Origin: Ottowia flava
GTDB taxonomy: Bacteria; Pseudomonadota; Gammaproteobacteria; Burkholderiales; Burkholderiaceae_C
Assembly: GCF_008017535.1 (NCBI RefSeq)
Contig: NZ_VRUA01000015.1
Coordinates: 1-64,000 of the forward strand
Direction: 5' to 3'
Length of the DNA: 64,000 nt
This document shows, piece after piece, positions 11,046 through 20,394 of this stretch (position 1 is its first letter; the number at the start of each line of letters is the position of its first letter). The position numbers were made by a program, and so were the translations under genes. The notes under the pieces are model-generated. The model saw only the letters and a program-made list of their open reading frames with translations, was not told the origin of the DNA and did not search any database.

Positions 11046-11110
11046 TTGGAAATAAAAACAGCGTTCGCCCTACAACCACCTACGCGCATAGCTATTTATT
11101 CGTTAGCTTC
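11046..11110 (-). repeat. Dispersed repeat copy R5
   Basis: Intergenic copy. TAGCTATGCGCGTAGGTGG and TTGTAGGGC are kept, and GGCCGATTTT has drifted to ACGCTGTTTTTA. Confidence 0.82.
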
Positions 11111-11211
11111 AGATGGGCTGAACAGAACAACCCGGCTTGGCGAGCCGCGGCGTGCCCGGGAGGGTCAGGGCGCCGACTCCCGCCAGGGTGCGAACACGCC
11201 ACACCGCGCAC

Positions 11212-11240
11212 GGCGCCCCAGTGATCGCAGCTGGGGCGCC
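11212..11240 (-). terminator. GC-rich hairpin after ABC permease gene
   Basis: Perfect 10-bp stem (GGCGCCCCAG / CTGGGGCGCC) with a 9-nt loop, ending 6 bp past the permease stop codon. There is no T-run on either strand, so termination is possible but not certain. Confidence 0.45.
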
Positions 11241-11245
11241 GCCGG

Positions 11246-13768
11246 CTATTCCGCGGCTTGCCGGAGGGTTTCCACCACCGGCCGGCGCAACACCTCGCGT
11301 AGCCCCCACCAACCGGCGCCCAGCGCCAGCACCGCGCCAACCACGCTGCCGGCCAGCGGCACCCAGGGCGAGGCGTGCCATTCAAAGTCGAAGGCGTAGC
11401 GCGCCATGGCCCAGCCCACGGCCACCGCGACCACGCTGGCCAGAAAGCCGGCCAGCAGGCCGACGCCGACCAGCTCGGCCCGCTGCACCTGACGCAGCAG
11501 TTGGCTGCTGGCGCCCACCGCGCGCATGATGGCAAATTCGCGTGCGCGTTCCTCGCGCGTGGCGCTGACGGCGGCAAACAGCACGATGAGGCCCGCCACC
11601 AGGGTGAAGCCGAAGAGAAATTCCACCGCGCGGATCACCTGGTCCAGCACGCGCTGGACCTGGGCGATGGTGGCGCTCATGTCCACGTTGGTGATGTTGG
11701 GGAAGTCGCGCACCAGCGCGTTGTCGAAGCCCGGTTGGTTCGGCGCGCGGTAGGCCGCGATGTAGGTCACGGGCAGATCGGCCATGGCCGCCTGCGGGAA
11801 CATGACGAAGAAGTTGACGTGCATCGACGCCCAGTCCACCTTGCGCAGGGAGGTGATTCGGCCTTCGAGCGGCATGCCGCCGACGTCGAAGCGCATGCGG
11901 TCGCCCAGCTTCAGGCCGAGCGTCGTGGCCAAGCCTTCTTCTACGCTGACGGCATCGGCCTCGCCCGGCTGCCAGCGGCCGCCGACGACCTCGTTGTGTG
12001 GCGGCGCTTCGGCCGCGTTGGACAGGTTGAACTCGCGGTCGACCAGGCGCTTGGCGCGCTCCTCGGCGTAGTCGTCCATCGAGACGGCGCGCCCGTTCAC
12101 CGCCACCAGCCGCCCACGGAACATCGGGTACCAGTTGAGCCGCTGCACGCCGGCCTTGTCCAGCGCGGCGCGGAAGGCCTCGCTCTGGTCGGGCATGACG
12201 TTGATGACGAAGCGGTTGGGCGCGTCGGCCGGCGTGGCGGCGCGCCAGCTGCTGATCAGGTCGGTGCGCAGCAGCACCAGCAGCACCAGCGCCAGCAAGC
12301 CCACGGCCAGGCTGCTGACCTGCACCACCGCATACGCCGGCCGTGCCGAAATCTGGCGCGTGGCCAGTGCCAGCCAGCGCGGGGCGCGCGCTTCATTCAC
12401 AACGCGACGCAGCAGTTTGACGGCGACCCAGGACAGCGCGGCAAACACCGCCACCGCGCCGGCAAAGCCGCCCACGGCGATCAGCCCCAGCTTCAGGTCA
12501 GCGCTGACGGCCAACAGCAGGGCGGCAAAGCCCGCCACGCCCAGGCCCAGCACGGCAAGCGATGCGGCCTTCAGCCCGCCAACGTCGCGCCGGATCACGC
12601 GCAGCGGAGGCACTTGCGCCAGCTGCAGCACCGGCGGCAGGCCGAACGCCATCAGCAGCGTGAGCCCGATGCCCACGCCGAACAGCACCGGCCAGAAGCT
12701 GGCACCGGGCAACGCAGCTTCGACCAGCCCTGCCAGCAGCCATACGAAGACGTAATGCACCGCAAAGCCGATCAGCACGCCCAGCAGGCTGGCCGCCAGG
12801 CCGATCAGCAGGAATTCGACCGTGTACGCACCCGCGATGGCGCGCTGCGGCAGGCCGAGCACACGCAGCATGGCGCAGTCGTCCAGGTGCCGCGCCGCAA
12901 AGCCGCGCGCAGCCAGCGCCACCGCCACCGCCGACAGCAACGCCGCCAGCAGCGCGACCAAGTTGAGGAATTTCTCGGCCCGGTCCAGCGTCTGGCGCAT
13001 TTCGGGGCGGCCGCTTTCCAGCGATTCCAGCCGCACGCCGTGCACCTCAGGCTTTTTCAGCTCGGCCTCGGCCCAGGTCTGATAACGCTTGACGGCCTCG
13101 GGCGCGCCGGCCACGGCCAGGCGCCAGGTGATGCGGCTGGCGGGCTGCACGAGGCCCGTGGCGGGCAAGTCGGCCTCGTTGATCAGCACCCGCGGCGCGA
13201 AGCTCATGAAGCCGGAGCCTCGGTCCGGCTCCTGCGCGATCAATTGGCCGATGCGGAAGTCGGTGTCGCCCAGCAGCACGCTGTCGCCCAGCTTCAGGCC
13301 CAGTGCCTCCAGCAACGCGGCATCGACCCAGGCCTGCTTGGGTTGCGGAATGGTGCTGACCGGTGTGCCGACCAGGTCGCCCGTGGCCTGCGTCAGCCGC
13401 ACCTGGCCACGCAGCGGGTAACCGGCCCCGACAGCCTTGAGCGCAACGAGCCGGGTCGCGCCGCCTTGCGCATCCGCCGCGCGGCCCATGGTGGGGAAGC
13501 TGAGCGTCTGCGCCGTTTGCAGGCCCAGGGTGCGCGCCTGCGCGGCCCATTGCGGGGTGGGCGCGTTGTCGCTGACGATGACGGCGTCGCCGCCCAGCAG
13601 CTGGCGCGCGTCGCGCTGCAGACCGCCTTGCAGCCGGTCGGAGAAAAAGCCGACCGCCGTCAGCGCAGCCACGGCCAGCGTGACGGCGACCATGACCAGG
13701 CGCAACTCGCCCGAACGCAGGTCGCGCCACAGCGTGCGCCAGCCCAGGGTCCACAAGGAAATGTTCAT
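11246..13768 (-). CDS. ABC transporter permease, YbbP/FtsX family
   Basis: 840-residue inner-membrane protein with two FtsX-type permease cores and large periplasmic domains. An N-terminal helix (LVMVAVTLAVAALTAVGFF) is followed by a MacB-like periplasmic domain. A helix cluster around residues 260-480 is followed by a second periplasmic domain. C-terminal helices include LFGFTLVAGLIVLFAAVSA. YbbP-type permeases usually pair with the ATPase YbbA and sit near the thioesterase TesA; neither is visible in this window, so the partner must be encoded elsewhere. A role in lipid or lipoprotein extraction is family inference. Confidence 0.88.
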   Translation of the reverse strand: MNISLWTLGWRTLWRDLRSGELRLVMVAVTLAVAALTAVGFFSDRLQGGLQRDARQLLGGDAVIVSDNAPTPQWAAQARTLGLQTAQTLSFPTMGRAADAQGGATRLVALKAVGAGYPLRGQVRLTQATGDLVGTPVSTIPQPKQAWVDAALLEALGLKLGDSVLLGDTDFRIGQLIAQEPDRGSGFMSFAPRVLINEADLPATGLVQPASRITWRLAVAGAPEAVKRYQTWAEAELKKPEVHGVRLESLESGRPEMRQTLDRAEKFLNLVALLAALLSAVAVALAARGFAARHLDDCAMLRVLGLPQRAIAGAYTVEFLLIGLAASLLGVLIGFAVHYVFVWLLAGLVEAALPGASFWPVLFGVGIGLTLLMAFGLPPVLQLAQVPPLRVIRRDVGGLKAASLAVLGLGVAGFAALLLAVSADLKLGLIAVGGFAGAVAVFAALSWVAVKLLRRVVNEARAPRWLALATRQISARPAYAVVQVSSLAVGLLALVLLVLLRTDLISSWRAATPADAPNRFVINVMPDQSEAFRAALDKAGVQRLNWYPMFRGRLVAVNGRAVSMDDYAEERAKRLVDREFNLSNAAEAPPHNEVVGGRWQPGEADAVSVEEGLATTLGLKLGDRMRFDVGGMPLEGRITSLRKVDWASMHVNFFVMFPQAAMADLPVTYIAAYRAPNQPGFDNALVRDFPNITNVDMSATIAQVQRVLDQVIRAVEFLFGFTLVAGLIVLFAAVSATREERAREFAIMRAVGASSQLLRQVQRAELVGVGLLAGFLASVVAVAVGWAMARYAFDFEWHASPWVPLAGSVVGAVLALGAGWWGLREVLRRPVVETLRQAAE

Positions 13769-13830
13769 GCACGCACCTTAGCGCAAGCCGGCTGGGGCAT
13801 GGCCATGGAATGGGCTCGGCTGGCCGGCAG

Positions 13831-13893
13831 AATTTTGAATAAAACAGCGCTTCTGCCCTACACCCACCTGCGCAAGCAGCTACTCTTTCAATA
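13831..13893 (-). repeat. Dispersed repeat copy R6, forms the end of fdhD
   Basis: Well-preserved copy (GTAGCTGCTTGCGCAGGTGG, GTGTAGGGC). It reads in the direction of fdhD. Its TAG (in GAGTAGCTG) is the fdhD stop codon, and its first bases encode the last residues LLKE. Confidence 0.88.
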
Positions 13894-14737
13894 GTGCATC
13901 GTGGGCGGGTACCGCGTCCCACACCAAGCGCTCAGGTGCGCTGTAGCAAAGAAAGCGCTTGTTGATGGCCCGCCCGATGGCGCACAGACCCAGGCGCTGG
14001 GCGACTTCCAGCCCCATCTGCGTGATCCCGCTGCGCGAGACGACCAGGGGCACGCCCATCTGCGCCGACTTGATGACCATCTCGCTGGTCAGCCGGCCGG
14101 TGGTGTAGAACAGCTTGTCGCCGCCCTGCTGCACCGCCGGCGGCTGCAGCCACATCCAGCCAGCGATGGTGTCGATGGCGTTGTGGCGGCCTACGTCTTC
14201 GACGAAGAGCAGCATCTGATCGCCCTGGAACAGCGCGCACGCATGCACCGAGCCGGCCGACTTGTAGGTGCTTTCCTGCAGGCGGATGGCGTTCAGCACC
14301 GCGTACAGCGTGGTCTGCGTCAGCCGCGCATCGCCCAGGCAGATCTGGTCGACGTTGGCCATCAGGTCGCCAAACACGCTGCCTTGCCCGCAGCCCGTGG
14401 TCACCACCCGCTTGGCGGTGCGCTCTTCGATGTGTTCGATGCCGCCGCGCGTTTTGACGGCGGCGGCGCCCACCTCCCAGTCGACGGTGATGGATGCGAT
14501 GTCGTCCAGCGAAGCCACCAGGTGCTGGTTGCGCAGGTAGCCCAGCACCAGCCATTCGGGGTGCGCGCCCAGCGTCATCAGCGTGACCAGTTCACGCTTG
14601 TCGACGTAGACGGTCAGGGCGCGTTCGGCGGGGATCGAGGCGTCCTGCTCCTCACCCCGTTCATTGACGGCGCGGATGTCCTGCGTCAGCAGGGATCGCG
14701 CGTGGCTCAGGTGAGGCAATCGGGAATTCGGTGACAT
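13880..14737 (-). CDS. fdhD: Formate dehydrogenase accessory sulfurtransferase FdhD
   Basis: Transfers sulfur from a cysteine desulfurase to the molybdenum cofactor, which is needed to activate formate dehydrogenases. The loop with the sulfur-carrying cysteine is VVTTGCGQGS. Other family blocks are LGYLRNQHL, VEDVGRHNAIDT and RLTSEMVIKSAQMGVPLVVSR (cited as RLTSEMVIKSA and QMGVPLVVSR). The start is ATG 14737 (285 residues). A longer frame begins at a TTG at 14773. The last residues LLKE and the stop codon come from repeat R6. Last gene of the periplasmic formate dehydrogenase cluster. Confidence 0.95.
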   Translation of the reverse strand: MSPNSRLPHLSHARSLLTQDIRAVNERGEEQDASIPAERALTVYVDKRELVTLMTLGAHPEWLVLGYLRNQHLVASLDDIASITVDWEVGAAAVKTRGGIEHIEERTAKRVVTTGCGQGSVFGDLMANVDQICLGDARLTQTTLYAVLNAIRLQESTYKSAGSVHACALFQGDQMLLFVEDVGRHNAIDTIAGWMWLQPPAVQQGGDKLFYTTGRLTSEMVIKSAQMGVPLVVSRSGITQMGLEVAQRLGLCAIGRAINKRFLCYSAPERLVWDAVPAHDALLKE

Positions 14738-14826
14738 GCGTGCTGGCCACAAAATGACAGGCCGCCCCGGCAATGCCGACGCGGCCTGACGGTGCGGATG
14801 GGTCGCAGTCTAGCGCCGAACGCGGC

Positions 14827-15261
14827 TCACTTGGTGGTGGATGACGCGGACGCGGGAGGAGCCACGCTGGCCGGCGCAGACGCCGCGTTGGCCACCTCGG
14901 CCTGCGTCTGCGGCGTGGTGACGGGAGGCGTGCCGACCGCCGCCGCCGACGAGTGCGCACCGGCCGCTTCCAGCGGCTTCGGCGCTTCCGGCGTGTAAAC
15001 GAAAGGACCGGGGTCGGTACACGGCGGTGTGGTCAGGGCCGGCTGCACAGTCTTGCCGGCGGCCGCCGCACCGGCGCGGTACTTGGCCGCCACGCGGTCC
15101 TGGGCATTGCACAGCTGAAAGCCGTCCACCTTGGCCTGCCAGGCGGACTTGGCGGCGGCTTCGGCCGCCTTGGCCTTGGCCTCGGGTGTGGGCGCGGGCA
15201 ACTTGGCCCACGCACTGGCGCACAAGGCCGTGGCAGCGATCGCGGCGAGGTACTTGGTCAT
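14827..15261 (-). CDS. Small periplasmic protein of the formate dehydrogenase cluster
   Basis: 144 residues from ATG 15261, overlapping the end of the cytochrome b gene by 14-16 nt. It has a clear signal peptide (YLAAIAATALCASAWA) with cleavage after AWA. The mature part has an Ala/Lys-rich helix, then two cysteines (FQLCNAQDRV and TTPPCTDPG), then an Ala/Pro/Thr/Ser-rich tail that is probably disordered. I do not recognise a domain. Its position between the cytochrome b subunit and fdhD suggests a role in assembly or stability of the periplasmic enzyme, but nothing in the sequence proves it. Confidence 0.8.
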   Translation of the reverse strand: MTKYLAAIAATALCASAWAKLPAPTPEAKAKAAEAAAKSAWQAKVDGFQLCNAQDRVAAKYRAGAAAAGKTVQPALTTPPCTDPGPFVYTPEAPKPLEAAGAHSSAAAVGTPPVTTPQTQAEVANAASAPASVAPPASASSTTK

Positions 15262-15275
15262 GGCTACTGCTTCCT

Positions 15276-16514
15276 TCAAGTCGTCGATCCGGCAGGCGTC
15301 GGCGGCACCGGGTCCGGCGCACTCTGACCCGAGCGCTGCGCGGGGATCTTGCCGGCAACGATGTCGTCGTACCAGAGCTGGTGGTGCTCACGCGCCCATT
15401 CCTCACTCACGTAGCCGGTCTTCATGGCGGAATAGGCGCCGTACATGCCCACGGTGCCCATGTAGATGTGCCCGATCATCAGCGCCATCATGAACAGGCC
15501 GGCGGTCAGGTGGATCATGTGGGCGATCTGCATGTCGCCGCGCAGGTATTCCAGCCCCGGCACCAGCTTGTTCAGCACCAGGCCCGACGCCACGACGATC
15601 AGGCCGGGAATGGTCACGGCCCACCAGAAAATGCCCTTCTCGCCGGCGTTGAAACGGTGCGACGGCACCTGCTCGTGGGAGAACATGCCGCCCAGCTTGC
15701 GCAGCCAGGTGAAGTCGGCCAGGCTGGCGAAGTTGTCCTTGATGAAGGTCAGGATCACCACCAGCAGCGATACGGCGAACGCTGGCCCGACAAAGTTGTG
15801 CACGTACTTCAGCGCATAGGTCAGCCAGCCGGCCAGATGCAGGCCGAGCACCGGCTGAAGAAAGAACTTGCCGAACGCCATGGTCAGGCCCGAGATCGCC
15901 AGCGCCACAAACGCAGCGGCGTTGACCCAGTGCGCGGCGCGCTCGAACGGCGTGAAGCGCTCGATCGGGCGTGCCGTGTCTTTGGGCTCCTTGTGGCCCA
16001 GCGGCCCCGAGGTGAAGAACAGGATGGCCAGGGCCAGCACCACGATGCCCAGCAACGCCGCGCCGTAGGGCAACAGCCAGTGGTTGCGCACCTGTCGCCA
16101 GGCCTCGCCCGCGCTGGTGAACCGCGAACCGGGGTACTGCACCATCGGCTGGATCAGGTTGCCCGCTTCGGGCGCTTCGGATTTCGGCAGGCTGCTGTAG
16201 CCGGTGACCCCACCGCCGACCGCGCGCCACATGGGCGCGTTGTTGCCGGGTTGCACGCGGTTGCGCTCGCCGTTGGTCTGGTTCGCGTAACCGGGATCGG
16301 CTGCGGCATCCGGTCCGATCTCGAAGATGTTGGCGCTTTTCACGCCGGGCATGGCGGGTGCTGCGGCGGTCGCTGGCGTCGATGCGGGTGCCGCACTTTC
16401 GACAGCCGGTGCCGCCGCCGGTGCAGACGCTGCCTCAGGCGCGCTTTGCGCCCACGCCGCGCCCACGCACCCAAGGCTCAGCAAGGCTGCGCGCAGGAGC
16501 GAGAGCATTCTCAT
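15276..16514 (-). CDS. Formate dehydrogenase cytochrome b (gamma) subunit
   Basis: 412-residue membrane subunit that takes electrons from the Fe-S subunit to two b haems and on to quinone. An N-terminal signal sequence (LLRAALLSLGCVGAAWA) is followed by an Ala/Pro-rich periplasmic stretch of about 120 residues. Helices then start at about residue 145. The FDH gamma core begins at RFTPFERAAHWVNA, with haem-ligand candidates HWVNA, HLAGW, YVHNF, IAHMIHL and IGHIYMG. This long N-terminal extension is typical of beta/epsilon-proteobacterial forms rather than E. coli FdnI. It lies 13 bp after the small lipoprotein gene. Confidence 0.93.
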   Translation of the reverse strand: MRMLSLLRAALLSLGCVGAAWAQSAPEAASAPAAAPAVESAAPASTPATAAAPAMPGVKSANIFEIGPDAAADPGYANQTNGERNRVQPGNNAPMWRAVGGGVTGYSSLPKSEAPEAGNLIQPMVQYPGSRFTSAGEAWRQVRNHWLLPYGAALLGIVVLALAILFFTSGPLGHKEPKDTARPIERFTPFERAAHWVNAAAFVALAISGLTMAFGKFFLQPVLGLHLAGWLTYALKYVHNFVGPAFAVSLLVVILTFIKDNFASLADFTWLRKLGGMFSHEQVPSHRFNAGEKGIFWWAVTIPGLIVVASGLVLNKLVPGLEYLRGDMQIAHMIHLTAGLFMMALMIGHIYMGTVGMYGAYSAMKTGYVSEEWAREHHQLWYDDIVAGKIPAQRSGQSAPDPVPPTPAGSTT

Positions 16515-16527
16515 GGCTTTCCTCCGA

Positions 16528-16767
16528 TCAGGGCTTCACGACGCGCGTGTAGTCGTTCTGACCATATTGGCCGCGGGCGCGCAGTTCCTGCTGCCAGCTG
16601 TTGACGTCACCCGGCTTCCAGCCGGGCGCGGTGAACGCGGCCACGCCGGTGCCATCGAACGCTGGCTGGTCCAGCTTGGCGCCGGAGCGGTTGTCCTGCG
16701 GCTTCTCGCCGCAGGCGGCCAGCGCGACGACCGCCGCAGCGGCGATCCAAACCCAGGGACGGCTCAT
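16528..16767 (-). CDS. Small lipoprotein of the formate dehydrogenase cluster
   Basis: 79 residues with a lipoprotein signal (WIAAAAVVALAACGE, lipobox LAAC), so probably anchored in a membrane facing the periplasm. The mature part is only about 60 residues, without recognised domains. The start overlaps the end of the Fe-S subunit gene as ATGA, so it is translationally coupled. Function unknown; the position between the beta and gamma subunits suggests an accessory part of the complex. Confidence 0.85.
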   Translation of the reverse strand: MSRPWVWIAAAAVVALAACGEKPQDNRSGAKLDQPAFDGTGVAAFTAPGWKPGDVNSWQQELRARGQYGQNDYTRVVKP

Positions 16768-17387
16768 GACTTGCCTCCTTGCGTGCGCTCGCGGTTCTGA
16801 TGCTGGTTGCCGTAGGCCGTGCCCCAGCCCCAGACTTCAGCGCCCTTGCCGCGTGCGACGACGCGGGTACGGAAGATGTCGGCCACCATGTCGCCATCGC
16901 CGGCCAACAGCGCCTTGGTCGAGCACATCTCGGCACAGGCCGGCAGCTTGCCTTCGGCCAGACGGTTGCGGCCGTACTTCTCGAACTCGGCCTGGCTACC
17001 GTTCTTTTCAGGGCCACCGGCGCAGAACGTGCACTTGTCCATCTTGCCGCGTACGCCCCACTCGCCCTTGCTCGGGAACTGCGGCGCGCCGAACGGACAG
17101 GCGTAACTGCAATAGCCGCAGCCAATGCAGACGTCCTTGTCGTGCAGCACCACGCCTTCATCGGTGCGGTAGAAGCAGTTGACCGGACAGACCGCCATGC
17201 AGGGCGCGTCCGAGCAGTGCATGCAGGCCACCGAGATCGATTTCTCGCCCGGCACGCCATCGTTGAGGGTCACCACGCGACGGCGGTTCACGCCCCACGG
17301 CACCTCGTTCTCGTTCTTGCAGGCGGTGACGCAGCCGTTGCACTCGATGCAGCGCTCGGCGTCACAGATGAATTTCATTCTTGCCAT
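16764..17387 (-). CDS. Formate dehydrogenase Fe-S (beta) subunit
   Basis: 207-residue ferredoxin-like subunit passing electrons from the molybdenum subunit to the cytochrome b subunit. Cysteine clusters for four [4Fe-4S] centres are visible: CIECNGCVTACKNE, CMHCSDAPCMAVCP, CIGCGYCSYACPFG and CTFCAGG with CAEMC. There is no transmembrane anchor at the C-terminus, unlike E. coli FdnH. The small lipoprotein encoded next could take over anchoring, which is an inference. Confidence 0.95.
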   Translation of the reverse strand: MARMKFICDAERCIECNGCVTACKNENEVPWGVNRRRVVTLNDGVPGEKSISVACMHCSDAPCMAVCPVNCFYRTDEGVVLHDKDVCIGCGYCSYACPFGAPQFPSKGEWGVRGKMDKCTFCAGGPEKNGSQAEFEKYGRNRLAEGKLPACAEMCSTKALLAGDGDMVADIFRTRVVARGKGAEVWGWGTAYGNQHQNRERTQGGKS

Positions 17388-17397
17388 GACGTTTGCC

Positions 17398-20370
17398 TCA
17401 CGCTTTCTCGACGTTGCAGATGGTGGTCTTCGTTTCCTGCATCATGGTGACGCTGTCGTAGCCGTAGGTCGTACCCGTATTGACCGCCTCACCGCGCACG
17501 ATCGGATGTGCGCCCTCGGGGTAGTACTCGAGCAGATCCTTGCCTTCCCAGCGGCCCGAGAAGTGGAAGGGCATCCAGGTGGTGTCGGGCGCCACGCGCT
17601 CCGTCACCAGCGCCTGCACATTCAGGCGTGCGCCGGTGGGGGTCACCACCCAGCAACGGTCGCCGTTGCGGATGCCGCGCTCGCTGGCGGCCTTCGGGTT
17701 GATCTCGACGAAGCACTCCTGCTGCAGTTCAGCCAGCCAAGGGTTGGAGCGCGTTTCCTCGCCGCCGCCCTCGTACTCGACCAAGCGGCCGGAGGTCAGG
17801 ATCAGCGGGAATTTCTCGTACATCTTCTCGGCCACGTTCCGGTCCTGCACCGTCTTGAACAGCGTCGGCAGCCGCCAGAAGGTCTTCATGTCGTTGTGCG
17901 TCGGGTACTTGGCCACCAGATCCGGGCGCGTGCCGTACAGCGGTTCGCGATGCTGCGGAATCGGGTCGGGGAAGTTCCAGACCACGGCGCGCGCCTTGGC
18001 GTTGCCGAACGGGTGGCAGCCGTGGTTCTTCATCACCACACGGATGATGCCGCCAGACGAGTCGGTCTTCCAGTTCTTGCCCTCAGCCGCCTTCTTTTCG
18101 GCCTCGTTCAACTCGTCCCACCAGCCCAGCTTCTTGAGCAGGATGTGGTCGAACTCGGGGTAGCCGGTCGTGATGTCGGAACCCAACGAGTGCGAGCCGT
18201 CCTCGGCCAGCAGGTTGACGCCGTCGCGCTCGACGCCGAAGTTGGCGCGGAAGTTTCCGCCGCCGTCCATGACGTGCTTGTGCGTGTCGTAGAGGTTGGG
18301 CGAGCCGGGGTGGCGGAATTCGGGCGTGCCCCAGCACGGCCAGGGCAGACCGAAGTAGTCGCCGGTCATGTCGACGCCCGTCTCCTTGTCCTTGACGGTG
18401 CCCTTGGCCTTGAGCGTGCGCACGTCGAACGACGCCATGTTCTTCATGTGGGCCTTCAGGCGCTCGGGGCTCTGCCCCGTGTAGCCGATGGTCCAGACGC
18501 ACTTGTTGATCTCGCGCAGGATGTCATCGGGCAAGGGCTCGTCCATGCCCTTGATCTTCTGCATCTTGTAGTTCTTGACCAGTTCCTTGTCGAAGCCCAG
18601 CTTCTGCGCGAGCTGGTACATGATCATGTGGTCACTGCGGCTTTCCCACAGCGGGTCGATCACCTTCTCGCGCCACTGCAGCGAGCGGTTGGATGCGGTG
18701 CAGGAGCCGCTGGTCTCGAACTGGGTGCAGGCCGGCAGCAAATAGACCGCGCGGTTCGGGTTCACCTGGCCATCCTTGGCCGGCGGCATGGCGGCCATCG
18801 CCGCCGTGGCCGACGGGTATGGATCGACCACGACCAGCAGATCCAGCTTGTCCATGGCCTTCTTCATTTCGAGGCCGCGGGTCTGCGAGTTGGGCGCGTG
18901 GCCCCAGAAGAAGACGGCGCGCAGGTTATGGTCCTGATCGATCAGGTCGTTCTGCTCCAGCACCCCATCGATCCAGCGGCTGACGGTGATGCCGCTCTTG
19001 CCCATCATCGCGGGGCTGGCGTACTGCTTCTTGATCCACTCGAAGTCCACGCCCCAGGTGTTGGCGAAATGCTTCCACGAACCCTCGGCCAAGCCGTAAT
19101 AGCCTGGCAGCGAATCCGGGTTGGGCCCCACGTCGGTCGCGCCCTGCACGTTGTCGTGGCCGCGGAAGATGTTGGCGCCGCCGCCCGAGACCCCCACATT
19201 GCCCAAGGCCAGCTGAACGATGCAGGAGGCCCGCACCATCGCATTGCCAATGGTGTGCTGGGTCTGGCCCATGCACCAGACCAGCGTGCCGGGGCGGTTG
19301 TCCGCCATCATCTTGGCCACGCGGGCCATCTGCTCTTCCTTGACGCCGCAGGCCTCTTCCACCTTGTCGGGCGTCCACTTGGCCAGCACGTCTTCACGGA
19401 CCTTGTCCATGCCGAACACGCGGTCGTTGATGTACTTCTTGTCTTCCCAGCCGTTCTTGAAGATGTGGTACAGCAGGCCGAACAGGAAGGGAATGTCCGT
19501 GCCCGAGCGGATGCGCACGTATTCGTCCGCCTTGGCCGCCGTGCGCGTGAAGCGCGGATCGACCACGATCATCTTGCAGCCGGTTTCCTTGCTGTGCAGC
19601 ATGTGCAGCATCGACACCGGGTGCGCCTCGGCGGCGTTGGAGCCGATGTACAGCGCGACCTTGCTGTTCTGCATGTCGTTGTAGCTGTTGGTCATCGCGC
19701 CGTAGCCCCAGGTGTTGGCCACTCCGGCCACCGTGGTGCTGTGGCAGATCCGCGCCTGGTGGTCGCAGTTGTTGCTGCCCCACAGGCTCATCCACTTGCG
19801 CAGCAGGTACGACTGCTCGTTGCTGTGCTTGGACGAGCCGACCACGTACACGCTGTCTGGGCCGCTTTCCTTGCGCAACGCCAGCATCCGCTCGCTGATT
19901 TCCTTGAGCGCGTCGTCCCAGCTCATGCGCTGGTACTTGCCGTTCACCAGCTTCATCGGGTAGCGCAGGCGGTATTCGCCGTGGCCGTGCTCGCGGATCG
20001 ATGCCCCCTTGGCGCAGTGCGCGCCCAGGTTGATGGGCGAGTCGAACACCGGCTCCTGGCGCACCCAGACGCCGTTTTCGACCACCGCGTCCGACGCGCA
20101 GCCGACCGAGCAGTGCGTGCACACGGTGCGGCGCACTTCGACCTTGCCGCTGCCGTCGACCGACTTGGCGCCCTCGGCCGCACCGGCCTTTTTGACCAGC
20201 GCGAGTTGTGACGCGGCCAGACCCGCGCCCACGCCCAGACCCGAGCGGCGTAAGAACGCGCGACGGTCCATGGTGGGGACGGCCTGCGACAGGCCATGGC
20301 GCAGGCGGTGAACAAACGAAGAAGCGATCGGGGCACCTGCGCCGACGCCGGATTTCTTGGTAAGCAACAT
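17398..20370 (-). CDS. Formate dehydrogenase molybdenum (alpha) subunit, Tat-exported
   Basis: 990-residue catalytic subunit, oxidising formate to CO2 at a bis-MGD Mo or W centre. The Tat signal DRRAFLRRSGLGVG lies at residues 35-48, so export is folded and to the periplasm. A start at the internal Met (20271), right before this motif, is possible and would give a more usual Tat leader. The [4Fe-4S] binding block is CTHCSVGCASD plus HCAKG. The active-site residue usually encoded as selenocysteine in E. coli FdnG is Cys here (ARICHS, residue 209). The protein is therefore selenium-independent. Part of an operon with the Tat leader protein upstream. Confidence 0.96.
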   Translation of the reverse strand: MLLTKKSGVGAGAPIASSFVHRLRHGLSQAVPTMDRRAFLRRSGLGVGAGLAASQLALVKKAGAAEGAKSVDGSGKVEVRRTVCTHCSVGCASDAVVENGVWVRQEPVFDSPINLGAHCAKGASIREHGHGEYRLRYPMKLVNGKYQRMSWDDALKEISERMLALRKESGPDSVYVVGSSKHSNEQSYLLRKWMSLWGSNNCDHQARICHSTTVAGVANTWGYGAMTNSYNDMQNSKVALYIGSNAAEAHPVSMLHMLHSKETGCKMIVVDPRFTRTAAKADEYVRIRSGTDIPFLFGLLYHIFKNGWEDKKYINDRVFGMDKVREDVLAKWTPDKVEEACGVKEEQMARVAKMMADNRPGTLVWCMGQTQHTIGNAMVRASCIVQLALGNVGVSGGGANIFRGHDNVQGATDVGPNPDSLPGYYGLAEGSWKHFANTWGVDFEWIKKQYASPAMMGKSGITVSRWIDGVLEQNDLIDQDHNLRAVFFWGHAPNSQTRGLEMKKAMDKLDLLVVVDPYPSATAAMAAMPPAKDGQVNPNRAVYLLPACTQFETSGSCTASNRSLQWREKVIDPLWESRSDHMIMYQLAQKLGFDKELVKNYKMQKIKGMDEPLPDDILREINKCVWTIGYTGQSPERLKAHMKNMASFDVRTLKAKGTVKDKETGVDMTGDYFGLPWPCWGTPEFRHPGSPNLYDTHKHVMDGGGNFRANFGVERDGVNLLAEDGSHSLGSDITTGYPEFDHILLKKLGWWDELNEAEKKAAEGKNWKTDSSGGIIRVVMKNHGCHPFGNAKARAVVWNFPDPIPQHREPLYGTRPDLVAKYPTHNDMKTFWRLPTLFKTVQDRNVAEKMYEKFPLILTSGRLVEYEGGGEETRSNPWLAELQQECFVEINPKAASERGIRNGDRCWVVTPTGARLNVQALVTERVAPDTTWMPFHFSGRWEGKDLLEYYPEGAHPIVRGEAVNTGTTYGYDSVTMMQETKTTICNVEKA

Positions 20371-20394
20371 GGTGGGAGCCTTTGTGTCAGCGCA

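Larger units (their letters stand above)
10861..11245. other. Intergenic region with repeat R5 and a hairpin
   Basis: A 385-bp stretch between the cpdB-like gene and the ABC permease. It holds repeat R5 (11046-11110) and the hairpin at 11212-11240. I see no gene in the rest. The cpdB promoter must lie here, but no clear -35/-10 pair stands out. Confidence 0.6.

Noticed and set aside
17179-20211. 1010-codon open frame on the plus strand, antisense to the formate dehydrogenase alpha gene
   Set aside because: It mirrors the coding strand: high GC at the third codon position of the true gene leaves the opposite frame free of stops. The translation has no recognisable domain, and the minus-strand protein is an obvious family member.
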